A DNA stretch of 19,281 nt, taken from NCBI GenBank assembly GCA_035411425.1, contig DAONSX010000046.1, positions 1-19,281 on the forward strand. Direction: 5' to 3'. The notes under the pieces were generated by a model. The model saw nothing but the letters and a program-made list of their open reading frames with translations. It had not been told where the DNA came from and ran no database searches. A program made the position numbers and the translations under genes. Below are positions 1 to 9,230 of this stretch, piece after piece. This stretch comes from TTA-H9 sp002071415 (GTDB lineage: Bacteria > Bacteroidota > Bacteroidia > Bacteroidales > TTA-H9). The stretch's first letter is position 1. Every line of letters starts with the position of its first letter.

Positions 1-200
1 GTACTTTGTTCTAAATATTTAATAAATGTCTATTATAAGCCCCTTCAGAAAAAAAACATTAGGAAATTTATAGAGAAAATATTGCTATTTATGTTTAATA
101 TTTCGGCAAAAGATATATTTATGACAAACAAAACTACAGGGGAGTCGCTCGGATTCTTACACTCAAATTAAGGAAAATACTCCTTTTATTCACATTATCT

Positions 201-208
201 TACTTTTG
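201..208 (+). promoter_or_regulatory. Bacteroidetes -7 promoter box for the ABC-F gene
   Basis: The sequence TACTTTTG matches the Bacteroidetes sigma-ABfr -7 consensus TAnnTTTG exactly. No clear TTTG -33 box lies at the usual spacing. Transcription would start about 7 bases downstream, near 215. That is after the ATG at 210, so the box argues for translation from the in-frame ATG at 225. The rest of 1-209 is A/T-rich and shows no gene. Confidence 0.55.
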
Positions 209-224
209 CATGAAATTTCGAATA

Positions 225-1898
225 ATGGCCGAAGACCACAAAATCATCTTTTCTATGGTGGGTGTCAGCAAAATTGCCCCACCCAACCGGCAAATACTTA
301 GGAACATTTATTTATCCTTCTTTTATGGGGCAAAGATTGGCATCATCGGATTAAACGGTGCTGGCAAGTCGAGCCTGTTGAGAATCATTGCCGGAGCAGA
401 TACTTCCTATCAGGGAGAAGTTGTGTATTCGCCAGGTTACACCATAGGATACCTTGAGCAGGAGCCTCGGCTGGATGACGACAAAACGGTTCGGGAGATT
501 GTAGAAGAAGGGGTTTTGCAAATCGTAAACTTGCTCCACGAATACGAAGAAGTAAACAATCGTTTTACGGAACCTCTGAACGAGGACGAGATGACCCGAT
601 TAATCGAGCGCCAGGGAGAGCTTACCGAGTTGATAGATCATTTCGATGGATGGGAGCTCGACAACCGGCTCGAGAAGGCCATGGATGCTCTCCGTTGCCC
701 CGAACCATCCTTATTGGTCAGAAATCTTTCGGGAGGTGAAAGACGAAGAGTGGCTTTGTGCCGCCTGCTGCTCAGTCAACCCGATATACTTCTTCTGGAT
801 GAGCCCACCAATCACCTCGACGCCGAAAGCATTGAATGGCTCGAGCATCATCTGCAAAACTACAAAGGCACAGTAATAGCCGTTACTCACGACAGATACT
901 TCCTCGATCATGTAGCCGGCTGGATACTCGAACTCGACCGTGGAGAAGGTATCCCATGGAAAGGTAATTATTCTTCATGGCTCGAACAAAAGACCCAACG
1001 TTTGGCTCAGGAAGAAAAAAGCGAAAGTCGACGCAGAAAAACCCTCGAACGAGAACTCGAGTGGGTTCGTATGGCTCCACGTGCGCGTCAGGCGAAATCC
1101 AAGGCCCGCTTAAATGCTTACGATAAACTTCTCGATGAAGATATTGCACAAAAAGAAGAACGCCTTGAAATATTCATTCCTAACGGCCCTCGTCTGGGAA
1201 ATAAAGTCATCGAAGCTCAGCATGTGTCAAAGGCTTATGAAAGCAAGCTGTTATTCGAAGATCTGAACTTTTCTCTTCCTCCCGCTGGAATAGTTGGAGT
1301 AATAGGACCAAATGGCGCAGGAAAAACTACTCTCTTTCGTTTGATTATGCAGCAGGAAACACCAGATTCTGGAAAATTCGAAATAGGAGAAAGCGTAAAA
1401 CTGGCATACATAGACCAAGTTCACTCTCCTATCAATCCCGACAAAAGCGTTTTCGAAGTGGTGAGCGAAGGAAATGAACAATTCTACTTAGGCGGAAGGA
1501 TTATCAATGCAAGAGCTTATCTGGCGCGTTTTAACTTCACAGGTGCCGACCAGGGAAAGAAATGCGGAGTTCTCTCGGGAGGCGAAAGAAACCGCCTCCA
1601 TCTGGCACTTACCTTGCGCTCTGAAGCCAACGTGCTCCTTCTGGATGAACCTACCAACGATATCGATGTGAATACCTTGCGTGCCCTCGAAGAAGGCTTG
1701 CTCAACTTCGCCGGCTGCGCATTGATTATCTCGCACGACCGCTGGTTCCTCGACCGCGTAGCTACCCATATTCTATCTTTCGAAGGAAATTCTCAGGTTT
1801 ATTTTTTTGAAGGAACCTACAGCGAATATGAAGAAAACAAAAGAAAACGCATAGGCGACGATAACCCCCATCGACTCCGATACAAAAAACTCCAGTGA
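225..1898 (+). CDS. ettA: ABC-F ATPase, EttA-type energy-dependent translational throttle
   Basis: EttA is a soluble ABC-F protein that binds the ribosomal E site and gates early elongation according to ATP/ADP. Two ABC domains are visible (residues counted from an ATG at 210). Domain 1 has Walker A GLNGAGKSS at 47-55, signature LSGGE at 173-177, Walker B LLLDEPTNHLD at 194-204 and a THDRY H-loop near 226. Domain 2 has GPNGAGKTT at 366-374, LSGGE at 455-459 and LLLDEPTND at 476-484. Stretches such as WILELDRGEGIPW and LEWVRMAPRARQAKSKARL closely resemble E. coli EttA from memory, and the length (557-562 aa) matches its 555 aa. The domains are joined by a charged linker with no membrane segments. 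The ATG at 225 is preferred over 210 because a -7 promoter box at 201-208 would put the transcript start beyond 210. Other ABC-F subtypes are less likely. Confidence 0.94.
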   Translation: MAEDHKIIFSMVGVSKIAPPNRQILRNIYLSFFYGAKIGIIGLNGAGKSSLLRIIAGADTSYQGEVVYSPGYTIGYLEQEPRLDDDKTVREIVEEGVLQIVNLLHEYEEVNNRFTEPLNEDEMTRLIERQGELTELIDHFDGWELDNRLEKAMDALRCPEPSLLVRNLSGGERRRVALCRLLLSQPDILLLDEPTNHLDAESIEWLEHHLQNYKGTVIAVTHDRYFLDHVAGWILELDRGEGIPWKGNYSSWLEQKTQRLAQEEKSESRRRKTLERELEWVRMAPRARQAKSKARLNAYDKLLDEDIAQKEERLEIFIPNGPRLGNKVIEAQHVSKAYESKLLFEDLNFSLPPAGIVGVIGPNGAGKTTLFRLIMQQETPDSGKFEIGESVKLAYIDQVHSPINPDKSVFEVVSEGNEQFYLGGRIINARAYLARFNFTGADQGKKCGVLSGGERNRLHLALTLRSEANVLLLDEPTNDIDVNTLRALEEGLLNFAGCALIISHDRWFLDRVATHILSFEGNSQVYFFEGTYSEYEENKRKRIGDDNPHRLRYKKLQ

Positions 1899-2654
1899 TT
1901 TCTTGTTTGGTTTCTCTCTATGAAAAAACCTTTACTCACCCTAAAAACCAAAAAACAGAGTTTGGTTCAATAGGCATTCCCGTCGTATTACCCGACATCA
2001 TTTCTCCTTCATTTTTCTTGGCCTTAAACAGTAGCACGCCTTCCATCACCTCTAACATCTGCAATGCAACCCTATGCTATCTCTTCTCTTCATTTACTAT
2101 GTAGTTCGCTCTTGCTCTCAGAACTTTTATCGCCGTAATTTCGGGTTGCTATTTTGGATGGACTGGATTGCCATGATGTGGGTATATAGGCTGCCTGGAT
2201 AGATATCGCTTTTGGCAAAGGAACCAATAAACTGGCAATGGGTTCCACTACTTTTATCGATCCAGCACTTTATAGATTCTTTGACTATCTTTCCAATCAA
2301 CAATTTCTTCAATTTTTCTTCTGTTGCCTCTCTCCTGCCTCGCCTTTGCCATGACCACCTTTGCTTTGTTATGCATGGAGATTCATCTTGCAAATTACTT
2401 TGCCGGTACAATGTCAGGCATATTCTCACGAATTTTTCTATTTTTTCTGGCTGTAACCCAACCTCGTAGCCTCGCTGTTTTCATCGAATCACCATCCCTA
2501 TAGAACTCCCATCAAATCTTTATCCTCATTTTTATACTCGTTTCCATTTTTGTTTTGATTTTGATCCTGAAAAAAACCATCCACAAAATGAGTGAAGCAA
2601 TATCGATGCATGAAACCGCTATGAGAGAAATGAAAAAAATTCTATCAGGCATAA
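1899..2654. other. Gene-free stretch, possible decayed membrane-protein gene
   Basis: No intact gene is supported in this 756-base gap. Protein-like pieces appear on the plus strand in shifting frames. An ATG at 1920 opens a 16-codon frame beginning MKKPLLTLKTKK and ending in TAG. 2190-2351 in one frame contains AFGKGTNKLAMGSTTF. 2291-2500 in another frame is strongly hydrophobic (LAFAMTTFALL, RIFLFFLAV). After a TAG at 2501 the same frame continues with a membrane-like run (IFILVSIFVLILILKKTI) and then a charged helix up to 2695. This pattern would fit a frameshifted, stop-ridden transporter gene. I do not recognise the family, and the region is T/C-rich, which alone yields hydrophobic translations. 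A 100-codon minus-strand frame at 2127-2429 is also open but has no recognisable motif. Confidence 0.25.
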
Positions 2655-2659
2655 GTGCT

Positions 2660-2667
2660 TACCTTTG
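2660..2667 (+). promoter_or_regulatory. -7 promoter box for the methyltransferase-priA unit
   Basis: TACCTTTG matches TAnnTTTG exactly. Transcription would begin near 2674, downstream of the GTG at 2655 that opens the frame. A start codon further in, such as the TTG at 2685, is therefore more plausible for the methyltransferase. Confidence 0.5.
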
Positions 2668-2684
2668 CAAAAAAATTCATTCCT

Positions 2685-3887
2685 TTGATACCCCCTAACA
2701 CCCATAATTTTGTAGCCAAAACTCTTGCCGGCCTCGAAGAGGTTCTGGAACAGGAACTAAAAGAGCTTGGAGCCACCCATACACAAATTCTTACCCGAGC
2801 AGTTTCTTTCGAAGGCACGCGTGAAACCGTCTATCGCACGAATTACCACTGCCGGACGGCTATTAAGATCCTTGTTCCTCTCATTCAATTCAAAGCAAGC
2901 AACAACGAAGAATTATACGAAGGCGTGCGTTCTTTCCAATGGGACCAGATCATGAATTTCAGAGATACTTTTATGGTGGAAACCGTCCTGGTTCATTCAG
3001 CCTTCCAGCACTCGCACTTCATCTCGCTGAAAACCAAAGATGCCATAGCCGATTGGTTTACCAACAAATACAAAAGAAGACCGAATGTAGATCGTGAAAA
3101 TCCCGACATTCGTCTGAGTTTATATATTCATCGCGACGAGTGCACGCTATATCTCGATAGTTCGGGCGACCCCCTGTTCAAACGAGGTTACCGCATGGCT
3201 CAAGGACCTGCACCCATGAGCGAAGTTCTGGCCGCCGGCCTGATTAAGCTATCGGGGTGGAATGGGGAGGTGAATTTCGTGGATCCCTTTTGTGGTAGCG
3301 GAACGCTATTAACCGAAGCTGCACTTATTGCTCATAACTTGCCCGCAGGACTTTTCAGAAAAAGTTTCGGATTCATGCATTGGCGCGACTTCGACCGAAC
3401 ACTCTGGAACGATATCAAGGCAGATGCCCGTAAGCATAAACGAAATCAGGAATGTGAAATCTTCGGCAGCGATGTCTCCGAAGAAGCTATCGCGATAGCT
3501 TCGAGAAACATACACCGTGCTGGATTTTCCAGCGAGATTACCTTGAAAAAAACACGTTTCGAAGATACTTCCTTCGATGGCCCCGGCGTTCTGATTACCA
3601 ATCCTCCTTATGGCGAGAGATTGCAAACCAATGATATCGTCGCCCTGTACAAAAGCATAGGCGATACTCTCAAACACAACTATAAAGGCTTCGACGCCTG
3701 GATCATTACTTCCGACTTCTTTGCATTGAAAAATCTGGGCTTACACCCTACCAAAAAAGTTATCCTCTATAATGGGCCTCTCGAATGCCGCTTTGCTCAC
3801 TTCGAAATTTACGAGGGAAGCAGAAAACAAAAAAACGACCTTTTCAATACTTTAGAAACTCTTCCCGATACCTCCATCGAGGAATGA
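2685..3887 (+). CDS. THUMP-domain class I SAM-dependent rRNA methyltransferase (RlmL-type)
   Basis: This is likely an rRNA guanine-N2 methyltransferase related to the N-terminal half of E. coli RlmL (23S m2G2445) and the stand-alone YpsC family. The start FVAKTLAGLEEVLEQEL is the typical opening of these proteins, and a THUMP RNA-binding domain fits roughly residues 50-170. The Rossmann methyltransferase domain shows DPFCGSGT (210-217, counting from a GTG at 2655), an acidic motif FGSDV around D273, and the catalytic NPPYG (316-320). About 400 aa is normal for the single-domain form, while RlmL itself is a roughly 700-aa fusion. The frame opens at GTG 2655, but a -7 promoter box at 2660-2667 makes TTG 2685 the better start. 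It ends 4 bases before priA, so the two are probably co-transcribed. The exact target nucleotide cannot be told from sequence alone. Confidence 0.88.
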   Translation: MIPPNTHNFVAKTLAGLEEVLEQELKELGATHTQILTRAVSFEGTRETVYRTNYHCRTAIKILVPLIQFKASNNEELYEGVRSFQWDQIMNFRDTFMVETVLVHSAFQHSHFISLKTKDAIADWFTNKYKRRPNVDRENPDIRLSLYIHRDECTLYLDSSGDPLFKRGYRMAQGPAPMSEVLAAGLIKLSGWNGEVNFVDPFCGSGTLLTEAALIAHNLPAGLFRKSFGFMHWRDFDRTLWNDIKADARKHKRNQECEIFGSDVSEEAIAIASRNIHRAGFSSEITLKKTRFEDTSFDGPGVLITNPPYGERLQTNDIVALYKSIGDTLKHNYKGFDAWIITSDFFALKNLGLHPTKKVILYNGPLECRFAHFEIYEGSRKQKNDLFNTLETLPDTSIEE

Positions 3888-3891
3888 AAAC

Positions 3892-6372
3892 ATGAAACAA
3901 CGTGCCACATATTTTGCCGATATTTTACTTCCCCTGGCCGTCGAGGGATATTTTACTTACCGCATCCCCAACGACCTCGCCAAGGATATTAAATTAGGAA
4001 TGAGGGTGGTAGTTCAGTTCGGTAAACAGAAATTCTACACCGGATTGGTCCGACGTATTCATCAAAACATCCCCAAAGATTACACGCCAAAATACGTTCT
4101 TTCGATAGTCGATCCTTATCCCTTGGTAAGCGAAGTGCATTTTCAGTTCTGGGAATGGTTAGCTTCTTATTATATGGCCAATGTGGGCGAAGTGATGAAT
4201 GTGGCTCTACCTTCCTCCTTGAAACTGGCCAGCGAAACACGCCTCGCTCTCCACCCCGATTTCGACAAAGATTATAGTGGCCTGACTGAAAAAGAAATGA
4301 TGGTGGCCGAAGCCTGCGAAATCCAAAAACAAATTACACTGGCCGACGTGGCACGAATCACCGAAATGGCCTCTGTATTCGGCTTGATCAAGAAATTGAT
4401 CGACAAAAAAGTCATCGTACTCGAAGAAGAACTCCAAAACCGTTTTCAACCTAAAACAAGGATCTATCTATCACTTCACCCTGATTACAAAGACAATGAC
4501 GAAAAATTGAACAAAATCTTCAATGAATTAGAAAAACGAGCACCTCGTCAGAGTGAAGCCTTGCTCATGTTTCTGAGTATGACACGCGACAGGGAAGAAA
4601 TTAGCCGCAACAGCCTTCAGGCCATGGCGAATCTTGGACCTTCTCCCGTAGATGGCCTCATCAAAAAAGGAATATTCGTGAGCAAGGAACACGTGGTAAG
4701 CCGCTTGGGTGAACTTTACAAAGGTGAAACACAGGAAGTAAGATTAACTCCTCTTCAGCAGAAAGTCTATGAATCCATTCGAAAACAATGGAGCGAAAAA
4801 CCAACGGTTTTACTTTACGGAATAACTTCGAGCGGCAAGACCGAGATTTACATCAAATTAGCCACCGAAATAATTCAGCAGGGAGGCCAAGTGCTTTATC
4901 TGCTTCCCGAAATTGCCCTCACAGCTCAAATAGTCAACCGACTGCGAAGATTCTTTGGCGACGATGTAGCCGTTTATCATTCCAAATTCAATGAAAATGA
5001 AAGAGCCGAAATATGGAACCGGGTTACTGAAAATCCACTCTATGACCTAAAACCCTTTAAACTTGTCGTAGGAACACGTTCGGCTTTGTTTCTTCCTTTT
5101 TCGAACCTGAAACTCATCATTGTGGACGAAGAACATGATGCTTCATTTCGTCAGGCACAACCTGCACCACGCTACAACGCCCGGGACGCCGCCATCTATC
5201 TTGCCGGCTTGCTACATGCACGAACCCTTCTGGGTTCGGCCACTCCTTCACTCGAAAGCTATTTCAATGCTCAATCGGGTAAATATGGCTTCGCACAAAT
5301 TCTTACTCGTTATAGCGACATCATGATGCCCGAAATCATCTTGGCCGACCTGAGAGAAGAAAAAAACAAAGGAGCCTCGAAATCTTTATTTTCACAAACT
5401 TTATTACAACTAATCTCCGAAGCCCTTTCTCAAAAGGAACAAATTATCCTGTTTCAGAACCGAAGAGGTTATGCCCCTCGCATCGAATGTGGAAAATGCA
5501 ACTGGATTCCGCTTTGTAAAAACTGCGATGTTTCTCTAGTCTATCATAAAGAATATCATCAACTACAATGCCATTACTGTGGTTATACGGCACCTCTGCC
5601 CACTGAGTGCTCCGTTTGCCACCATACCGCACTCTATTTGAGAGGTTTTGGAACAGAAAAAATAGAAGACGAACTTTCCATCTATTATCCCGAGGCACGT
5701 ATTGCGCGTTTCGATCTCGATTCGACGAGAAATAAAAATGCACATGTCGATCTTATTCAACGTTTCGAGGACAGAGACATCGATATTCTGGTTGGTACGC
5801 AAATGGTAACCAAGGGACTCGATTTTGACCACGTTTCACTAGTAGCCATCTTAAATGCCGATAATATGCTGGCTTATCCCGACTTCAGAGCTTTTGAACG
5901 GGGTTATCAATTGATGGCACAGGTGGCAGGCCGGGCAGGACGAAAAAACAAAAGAGGAAAAGTTGTTATTCAAACCTATAATCCTCAGCACCCTGCCATA
6001 CTTTTCGTCTTGTCGAACGATTACGAGGGAATGGCTCATCAGCAATTGAGTGAACGAGCTCATTACCATTATCCTCCTTTTACACGCTTGATTCTTGTCG
6101 AACTAAAATACGCTGACCAGAAAAATCTATTCGAAGGAGCTGACCATCTGGCAAAGCTGCTGCGTGATGAACTTGGGAAAAAAGTAATGGGGCCGGAACA
6201 ACCAGTCATTTCTCGTATCAAGGGCTTATTTATTTACCAGATCCTTATCAAACTCGACAGAAATCATCTTCTCAACGCAAATAAAGAATTTATTCATCGA
6301 ACCATACGCCAATTTCAAACCGAAAAAGAATTTCGCCGTTTTATCGTTCAAATTCATGTTGACCCCATGTAA
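3892..6372 (+). CDS. priA: Primosomal replication restart helicase PriA
   Basis: PriA is a 3'-5' superfamily 2 DNA helicase that recognises stalled forks and reloads the replisome. The N-terminal DNA-binding region starts YFADILLPLAVEGYFTYRIP. The helicase core has Walker A GITSSGKT (310-317) and a DEAH-type box DEEH (412-415). A two-zinc insertion is formed by eight cysteines at 533, 536, 542, 545, 560, 563, 573 and 576. Helicase motifs V and VI follow (GTQMVTKGLDFDHV, then QVAGRAGR). At 826 aa it is longer than the E. coli protein (732 aa), as is usual in Bacteroidetes. The start ATG lies 4 bases after the methyltransferase stop, so this is probably a two-gene operon. All key residues are present. 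Confidence 0.96.
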   Translation: MKQRATYFADILLPLAVEGYFTYRIPNDLAKDIKLGMRVVVQFGKQKFYTGLVRRIHQNIPKDYTPKYVLSIVDPYPLVSEVHFQFWEWLASYYMANVGEVMNVALPSSLKLASETRLALHPDFDKDYSGLTEKEMMVAEACEIQKQITLADVARITEMASVFGLIKKLIDKKVIVLEEELQNRFQPKTRIYLSLHPDYKDNDEKLNKIFNELEKRAPRQSEALLMFLSMTRDREEISRNSLQAMANLGPSPVDGLIKKGIFVSKEHVVSRLGELYKGETQEVRLTPLQQKVYESIRKQWSEKPTVLLYGITSSGKTEIYIKLATEIIQQGGQVLYLLPEIALTAQIVNRLRRFFGDDVAVYHSKFNENERAEIWNRVTENPLYDLKPFKLVVGTRSALFLPFSNLKLIIVDEEHDASFRQAQPAPRYNARDAAIYLAGLLHARTLLGSATPSLESYFNAQSGKYGFAQILTRYSDIMMPEIILADLREEKNKGASKSLFSQTLLQLISEALSQKEQIILFQNRRGYAPRIECGKCNWIPLCKNCDVSLVYHKEYHQLQCHYCGYTAPLPTECSVCHHTALYLRGFGTEKIEDELSIYYPEARIARFDLDSTRNKNAHVDLIQRFEDRDIDILVGTQMVTKGLDFDHVSLVAILNADNMLAYPDFRAFERGYQLMAQVAGRAGRKNKRGKVVIQTYNPQHPAILFVLSNDYEGMAHQQLSERAHYHYPPFTRLILVELKYADQKNLFEGADHLAKLLRDELGKKVMGPEQPVISRIKGLFIYQILIKLDRNHLLNANKEFIHRTIRQFQTEKEFRRFIVQIHVDPM

Positions 6373-6375
6373 AAA

Positions 6376-6630
6376 AATGAATAGTGGATGGTGATTGGTG
6401 GATGGATGAGTTAAAAGTTGAAAGTTGAAAGTTTATAAAGGAAAAAGGGAGGAAGGGAGACGAGGAGACGAGGAGATAGGGAGAATGGTGGATGGTGGAT
6501 GGTGAATAGTGATTGGTGGGGGATTGTAGATAGCAGTTAGTGATTGAAGCTTGGTGGTTGTTAATTGTCAGTTGTAAGTTATTTGTTGTTAGTGGTTCGT
6601 TGTCAGTTGTTAGTGGTTCGTTGTCAGTTA
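6376..6630. repeat. C-poor simple-sequence block between priA and the permease
   Basis: The gap after priA is made of short degenerate repeats. GTGGATGGTG-type units occur at about 6382-6405 and 6487-6520, AAGTTGAAAGTTGAAAG at about 6414-6430, a doubled GAGACGAG near 6458-6473, then GTTGTCAGTTGT-type units. The plus strand has only about five cytosines from 6376 to 6580, an extreme strand skew. Similar low-complexity blocks are, from memory, scattered between genes in some Bacteroidetes genomes. No gene is visible. The translated shadows on both strands (for example VVSGSLSVVSGSLSV) simply reflect the repeats. Confidence 0.8.
6586..6627 (+). repeat. Two perfect tandem copies of a 21-base unit
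   Basis: TTGTTAGTGGTTCGTTGTCAG occurs at 6586-6606 and again at 6607-6627 without a mismatch. Partial, diverged versions (TTAATTGTCAGTTG) lie just upstream. Perfect identity suggests recent slippage or duplication, and the copy number may vary between strains. Confidence 0.9.
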
Positions 6631-6706
6631 ATTTGCAAGCCAAATTCATTAAAAAATATGATCCTTTAAGATTTTTCTTTTTATTTTTACGGTCAAACAA
6701 TGAGGG

Positions 6707-8440
6707 ATGCATAGAAAATCGTCCTCTTTTTTCCGCCGCAAATCCGTTGAACTGATTATCGAACATGCCGAAGACAAAGTTGAAGGACAAACGAGTCTGA
6801 GGCGCAATCTCGGGGTTGCCGATCTTACCGCTCTGGGTATAGCCGCCATTATCGGTGCGGGTATTTTCAGTACGATTGGTACTGCAGCAGCTTATGGGGG
6901 GCCTGCTGTTTCACTTTTGTTCATCTTTACGGCTATAGCTTGTGGTTTTTCGGCCCTGTGCTATGCAGAATTTTCTTCGGCCATACCTATTAGTGGCAGT
7001 GCTTATACTTACGCTTATGCTTCATTTGGTGAACTCATCGCCTGGATTATTGGCTGGGACCTCATCATGGAATATGCTATCGGAAACATTGCCGTAGCAA
7101 TTTCCTGGTCGGGTTATTTTACTGGATTGATGGAGGGTTTGGGCATACCCATCCCTCAATTTTTATGTATCGATTATCTGACTGCCTCCAGAGGTTTTCA
7201 TGAGATTATCGAATCGGGAATATCTGTCGAACAAGCCAGCCGGCAATTGCAGGAAGCTTTTCAGGCATGGACTACGGCTCCACAGATAGCAGGAATAAGG
7301 TTGATAGCCGATATTCCTGCCTTTGGCATCGTGGTGCTCATTAGCTGGCTGGTTTATGTTGGAATTCACGAAACCAAGGTGGCTGGAAATTTCATGGTAT
7401 TGCTCAAACTCATTACTTTACTTGTAGTCATCGGAGTGGGAGCATTTTATGTAAATCCCGACAACTGGTCGCCTTTTGCTCCCAATGGAATATCGGGAGT
7501 GCTAAAAGGTACTGCTGGGGTATTTTTTGCCTATATTGGTTTCGATGCAATCAGCACGACTGCCGAGGAAGCACGCAATCCAAGGCAAGATTTGCCCCGG
7601 GCCATGATTTATGCCTTGCTGATAACTACAATCCTATACATCCTCATCAGCCTCATTCTCACAGGTATGGTTCCTTACAGTCACCTCGAGGTATCCGATC
7701 CTCTGGCCTATGTTTTTTCGTTTCATCACATCAACTGGCTTTCGGGGATTATTAGTTTGAGTGCTATTATAGCCATGGCAGGTGTACTTTTGGTCTTCCA
7801 AGTAGGGCAACCCCGCATCTGGATGAGCATGAGCCGCGATGGACTGCTTCCTAAAATCTTTTCGAAACTACATCCCCGACATCGCACACCGGCTTTTGCC
7901 ACCATCGTTGCAGGCATTCTTGTGGCCGTTCCTTCCCTTTTCCTCAATCTTACTGAAGTTACCGATCTCACCAGTATAGGTACTCTCTTCGCCTTCGTCC
8001 TCGTTTCGGGTGGAATTTTAGCCGTCAATCCACACGGCAAAAAACAAAAAAAAGACGACATCAACCGAAAATTCGTCGTACCTTATTTGAATAGCAGAAT
8101 CTGGCTCCTACCTATCTGGACTATCATGATAGGTAGTTTGTTTTATTTCCAACCCGAAGGGTTTATTAAATCTGACGGTTTGACTTCATTGATAGGAAAT
8201 ATACCCATTTTATTATTTGCTATCTGTTCCATCATTATCTCGATATTTGCCATCTTGAAGGAATGGTCGCTGATACCTGTATTGGGACTTCTTACCAACC
8301 TGTATCTGATGTCGCAGTTGGGGATAACTAACTGGATGCGATTTTTGATATGGTTGGTGATCGGGTTAATCATTTATTTTACTTATGGATATCGGAAAAG
8401 CCGCTTAAAAGGCTGGCTCAAACAAATAAAAACAGACTGA
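6707..8440 (+). CDS. APC-superfamily amino-acid permease (CAT-like)
   Basis: This is an inner-membrane amino-acid transporter of the APC superfamily, closest in feel to cationic amino-acid transporter (CAT/YhdG) members. A 30-residue cytoplasmic tail leads into TM1, which has the family helix-breaking motif GAGIF (50-54) and is preceded by LGVADLTALGIAAII. About 12 or more hydrophobic segments follow. The conserved stretches YAEFSSAIPISGSAYTYAY and FFAYIGFDAISTTAEEARNP are typical of the family. A polar stretch of about 45 residues after the fourth segment (near 155-195) is longer than usual. The 577-aa length fits. The start at 6707 follows GAGGG with almost no spacing, and a competing ATG at 6700 is out of frame and stops at once. 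The next gene starts 1 base after the stop. The transported substrate cannot be named from sequence. Confidence 0.92.
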   Translation: MHRKSSSFFRRKSVELIIEHAEDKVEGQTSLRRNLGVADLTALGIAAIIGAGIFSTIGTAAAYGGPAVSLLFIFTAIACGFSALCYAEFSSAIPISGSAYTYAYASFGELIAWIIGWDLIMEYAIGNIAVAISWSGYFTGLMEGLGIPIPQFLCIDYLTASRGFHEIIESGISVEQASRQLQEAFQAWTTAPQIAGIRLIADIPAFGIVVLISWLVYVGIHETKVAGNFMVLLKLITLLVVIGVGAFYVNPDNWSPFAPNGISGVLKGTAGVFFAYIGFDAISTTAEEARNPRQDLPRAMIYALLITTILYILISLILTGMVPYSHLEVSDPLAYVFSFHHINWLSGIISLSAIIAMAGVLLVFQVGQPRIWMSMSRDGLLPKIFSKLHPRHRTPAFATIVAGILVAVPSLFLNLTEVTDLTSIGTLFAFVLVSGGILAVNPHGKKQKKDDINRKFVVPYLNSRIWLLPIWTIMIGSLFYFQPEGFIKSDGLTSLIGNIPILLFAICSIIISIFAILKEWSLIPVLGLLTNLYLMSQLGITNWMRFLIWLVIGLIIYFTYGYRKSRLKGWLKQIKTD

Positions 8441-8441
8441 T

Positions 8442-9230
8442 ATGTTGACTTGGCAGGCAATTGCATTGTTCTTGGGTGGAATATTTGCGGGTTTTGTAAA
8501 CACTCTGGCTGGAGGTGGAAGCATTGTGAGCCTTTCGCTCATGCTCCTGTTTGGTTTGGATGCCAATGTAGCCAATGGGACAAATCGTTTGGCCATTATT
8601 TTTCAAAGCCTTACCTCAAGTGAGACTTTTCGGGTTAACAAAATTCTGGATTTTAAACGTGGGAAAGCTGCTGTATGGAGTGCCCTGATTGGCTCACTGG
8701 CCGGTGCCTGGGTAGCAGTCGACCTGAATAAGGAAATCATCGAAAAAATAATTACCATCGTCATGATGGCCATGCTGTTGTTTATTTTTTATAATCCTTC
8801 GAGATGGCTGAAGGGAGACCCTGAACGTAATGCCAAACCGGCTAACCTGTTCGAAATCTTTTTGTTTCTGGTCATTGGATTTTATGGTGGATTTGTGCAG
8901 GTAGGAATCGGTTATTTACTTCTGGCCGGGCTTGTACTTCAAGCGGGTTATGATTTGGTAAAAGCCAATGCCTTGAAGGTTTTCATCACTTTTGTCTATT
9001 CACCTTTTGTCTTTGCCATATTCGTATGGCATCACCAGGTGAGCTGGATTCATGGAATTCCATTAGCCATTGGGGCATCAATCGGAGCATTTATTGCCTC
9101 AAAATTGGCAATTAAAAAAGGAGGAGGGTTCATTCGCTGGACAATAGTCGTAATGATCCTGATTACAGCTCTTCAAACTTTCAATGTCATCGACCTAACC
9201 ACCTTATTCTCCTTTCTGAAACCGAAATAA
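8442..9230 (+). CDS. TauE/SafE-family inner-membrane exporter
   Basis: This 262-aa, largely hydrophobic protein has about eight membrane segments in two repeated halves. The first half begins with the family hallmark GFVNTLAGGGSIVSL followed by ANGTNRLAI. The second carries GFYGGFVQVGIGYLLLAGL. TauE/SafE members are proposed to move sulfur-containing or organic anions such as sulfite or sulfoacetate, but most are uncharacterised. The gene begins 1 base after the permease stop, so co-transcription and possibly coupled translation are likely. It converges with the adaptor gene, leaving only 20 bases between the stop codons. Confidence 0.9.
   Translation: MLTWQAIALFLGGIFAGFVNTLAGGGSIVSLSLMLLFGLDANVANGTNRLAIIFQSLTSSETFRVNKILDFKRGKAAVWSALIGSLAGAWVAVDLNKEIIEKIITIVMMAMLLFIFYNPSRWLKGDPERNAKPANLFEIFLFLVIGFYGGFVQVGIGYLLLAGLVLQAGYDLVKANALKVFITFVYSPFVFAIFVWHHQVSWIHGIPLAIGASIGAFIASKLAIKKGGGFIRWTIVVMILITALQTFNVIDLTTLFSFLKPK

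Noticed and set aside
2127..2429. 100-codon minus-strand open frame between ettA and the methyltransferase
   Set aside because: No recognisable motif, no evident promoter or ribosome-binding site, and it covers the same bases as membrane-like fragments on the plus strand. Treated as chance or antisense of a decayed gene.
6341..6790. 149-codon minus-strand frame across the simple-sequence block
   Set aside because: Its low-complexity Asn/Thr/Ser/Pro repeats simply translate the C-poor DNA repeats, and it overlaps priA and the permease.
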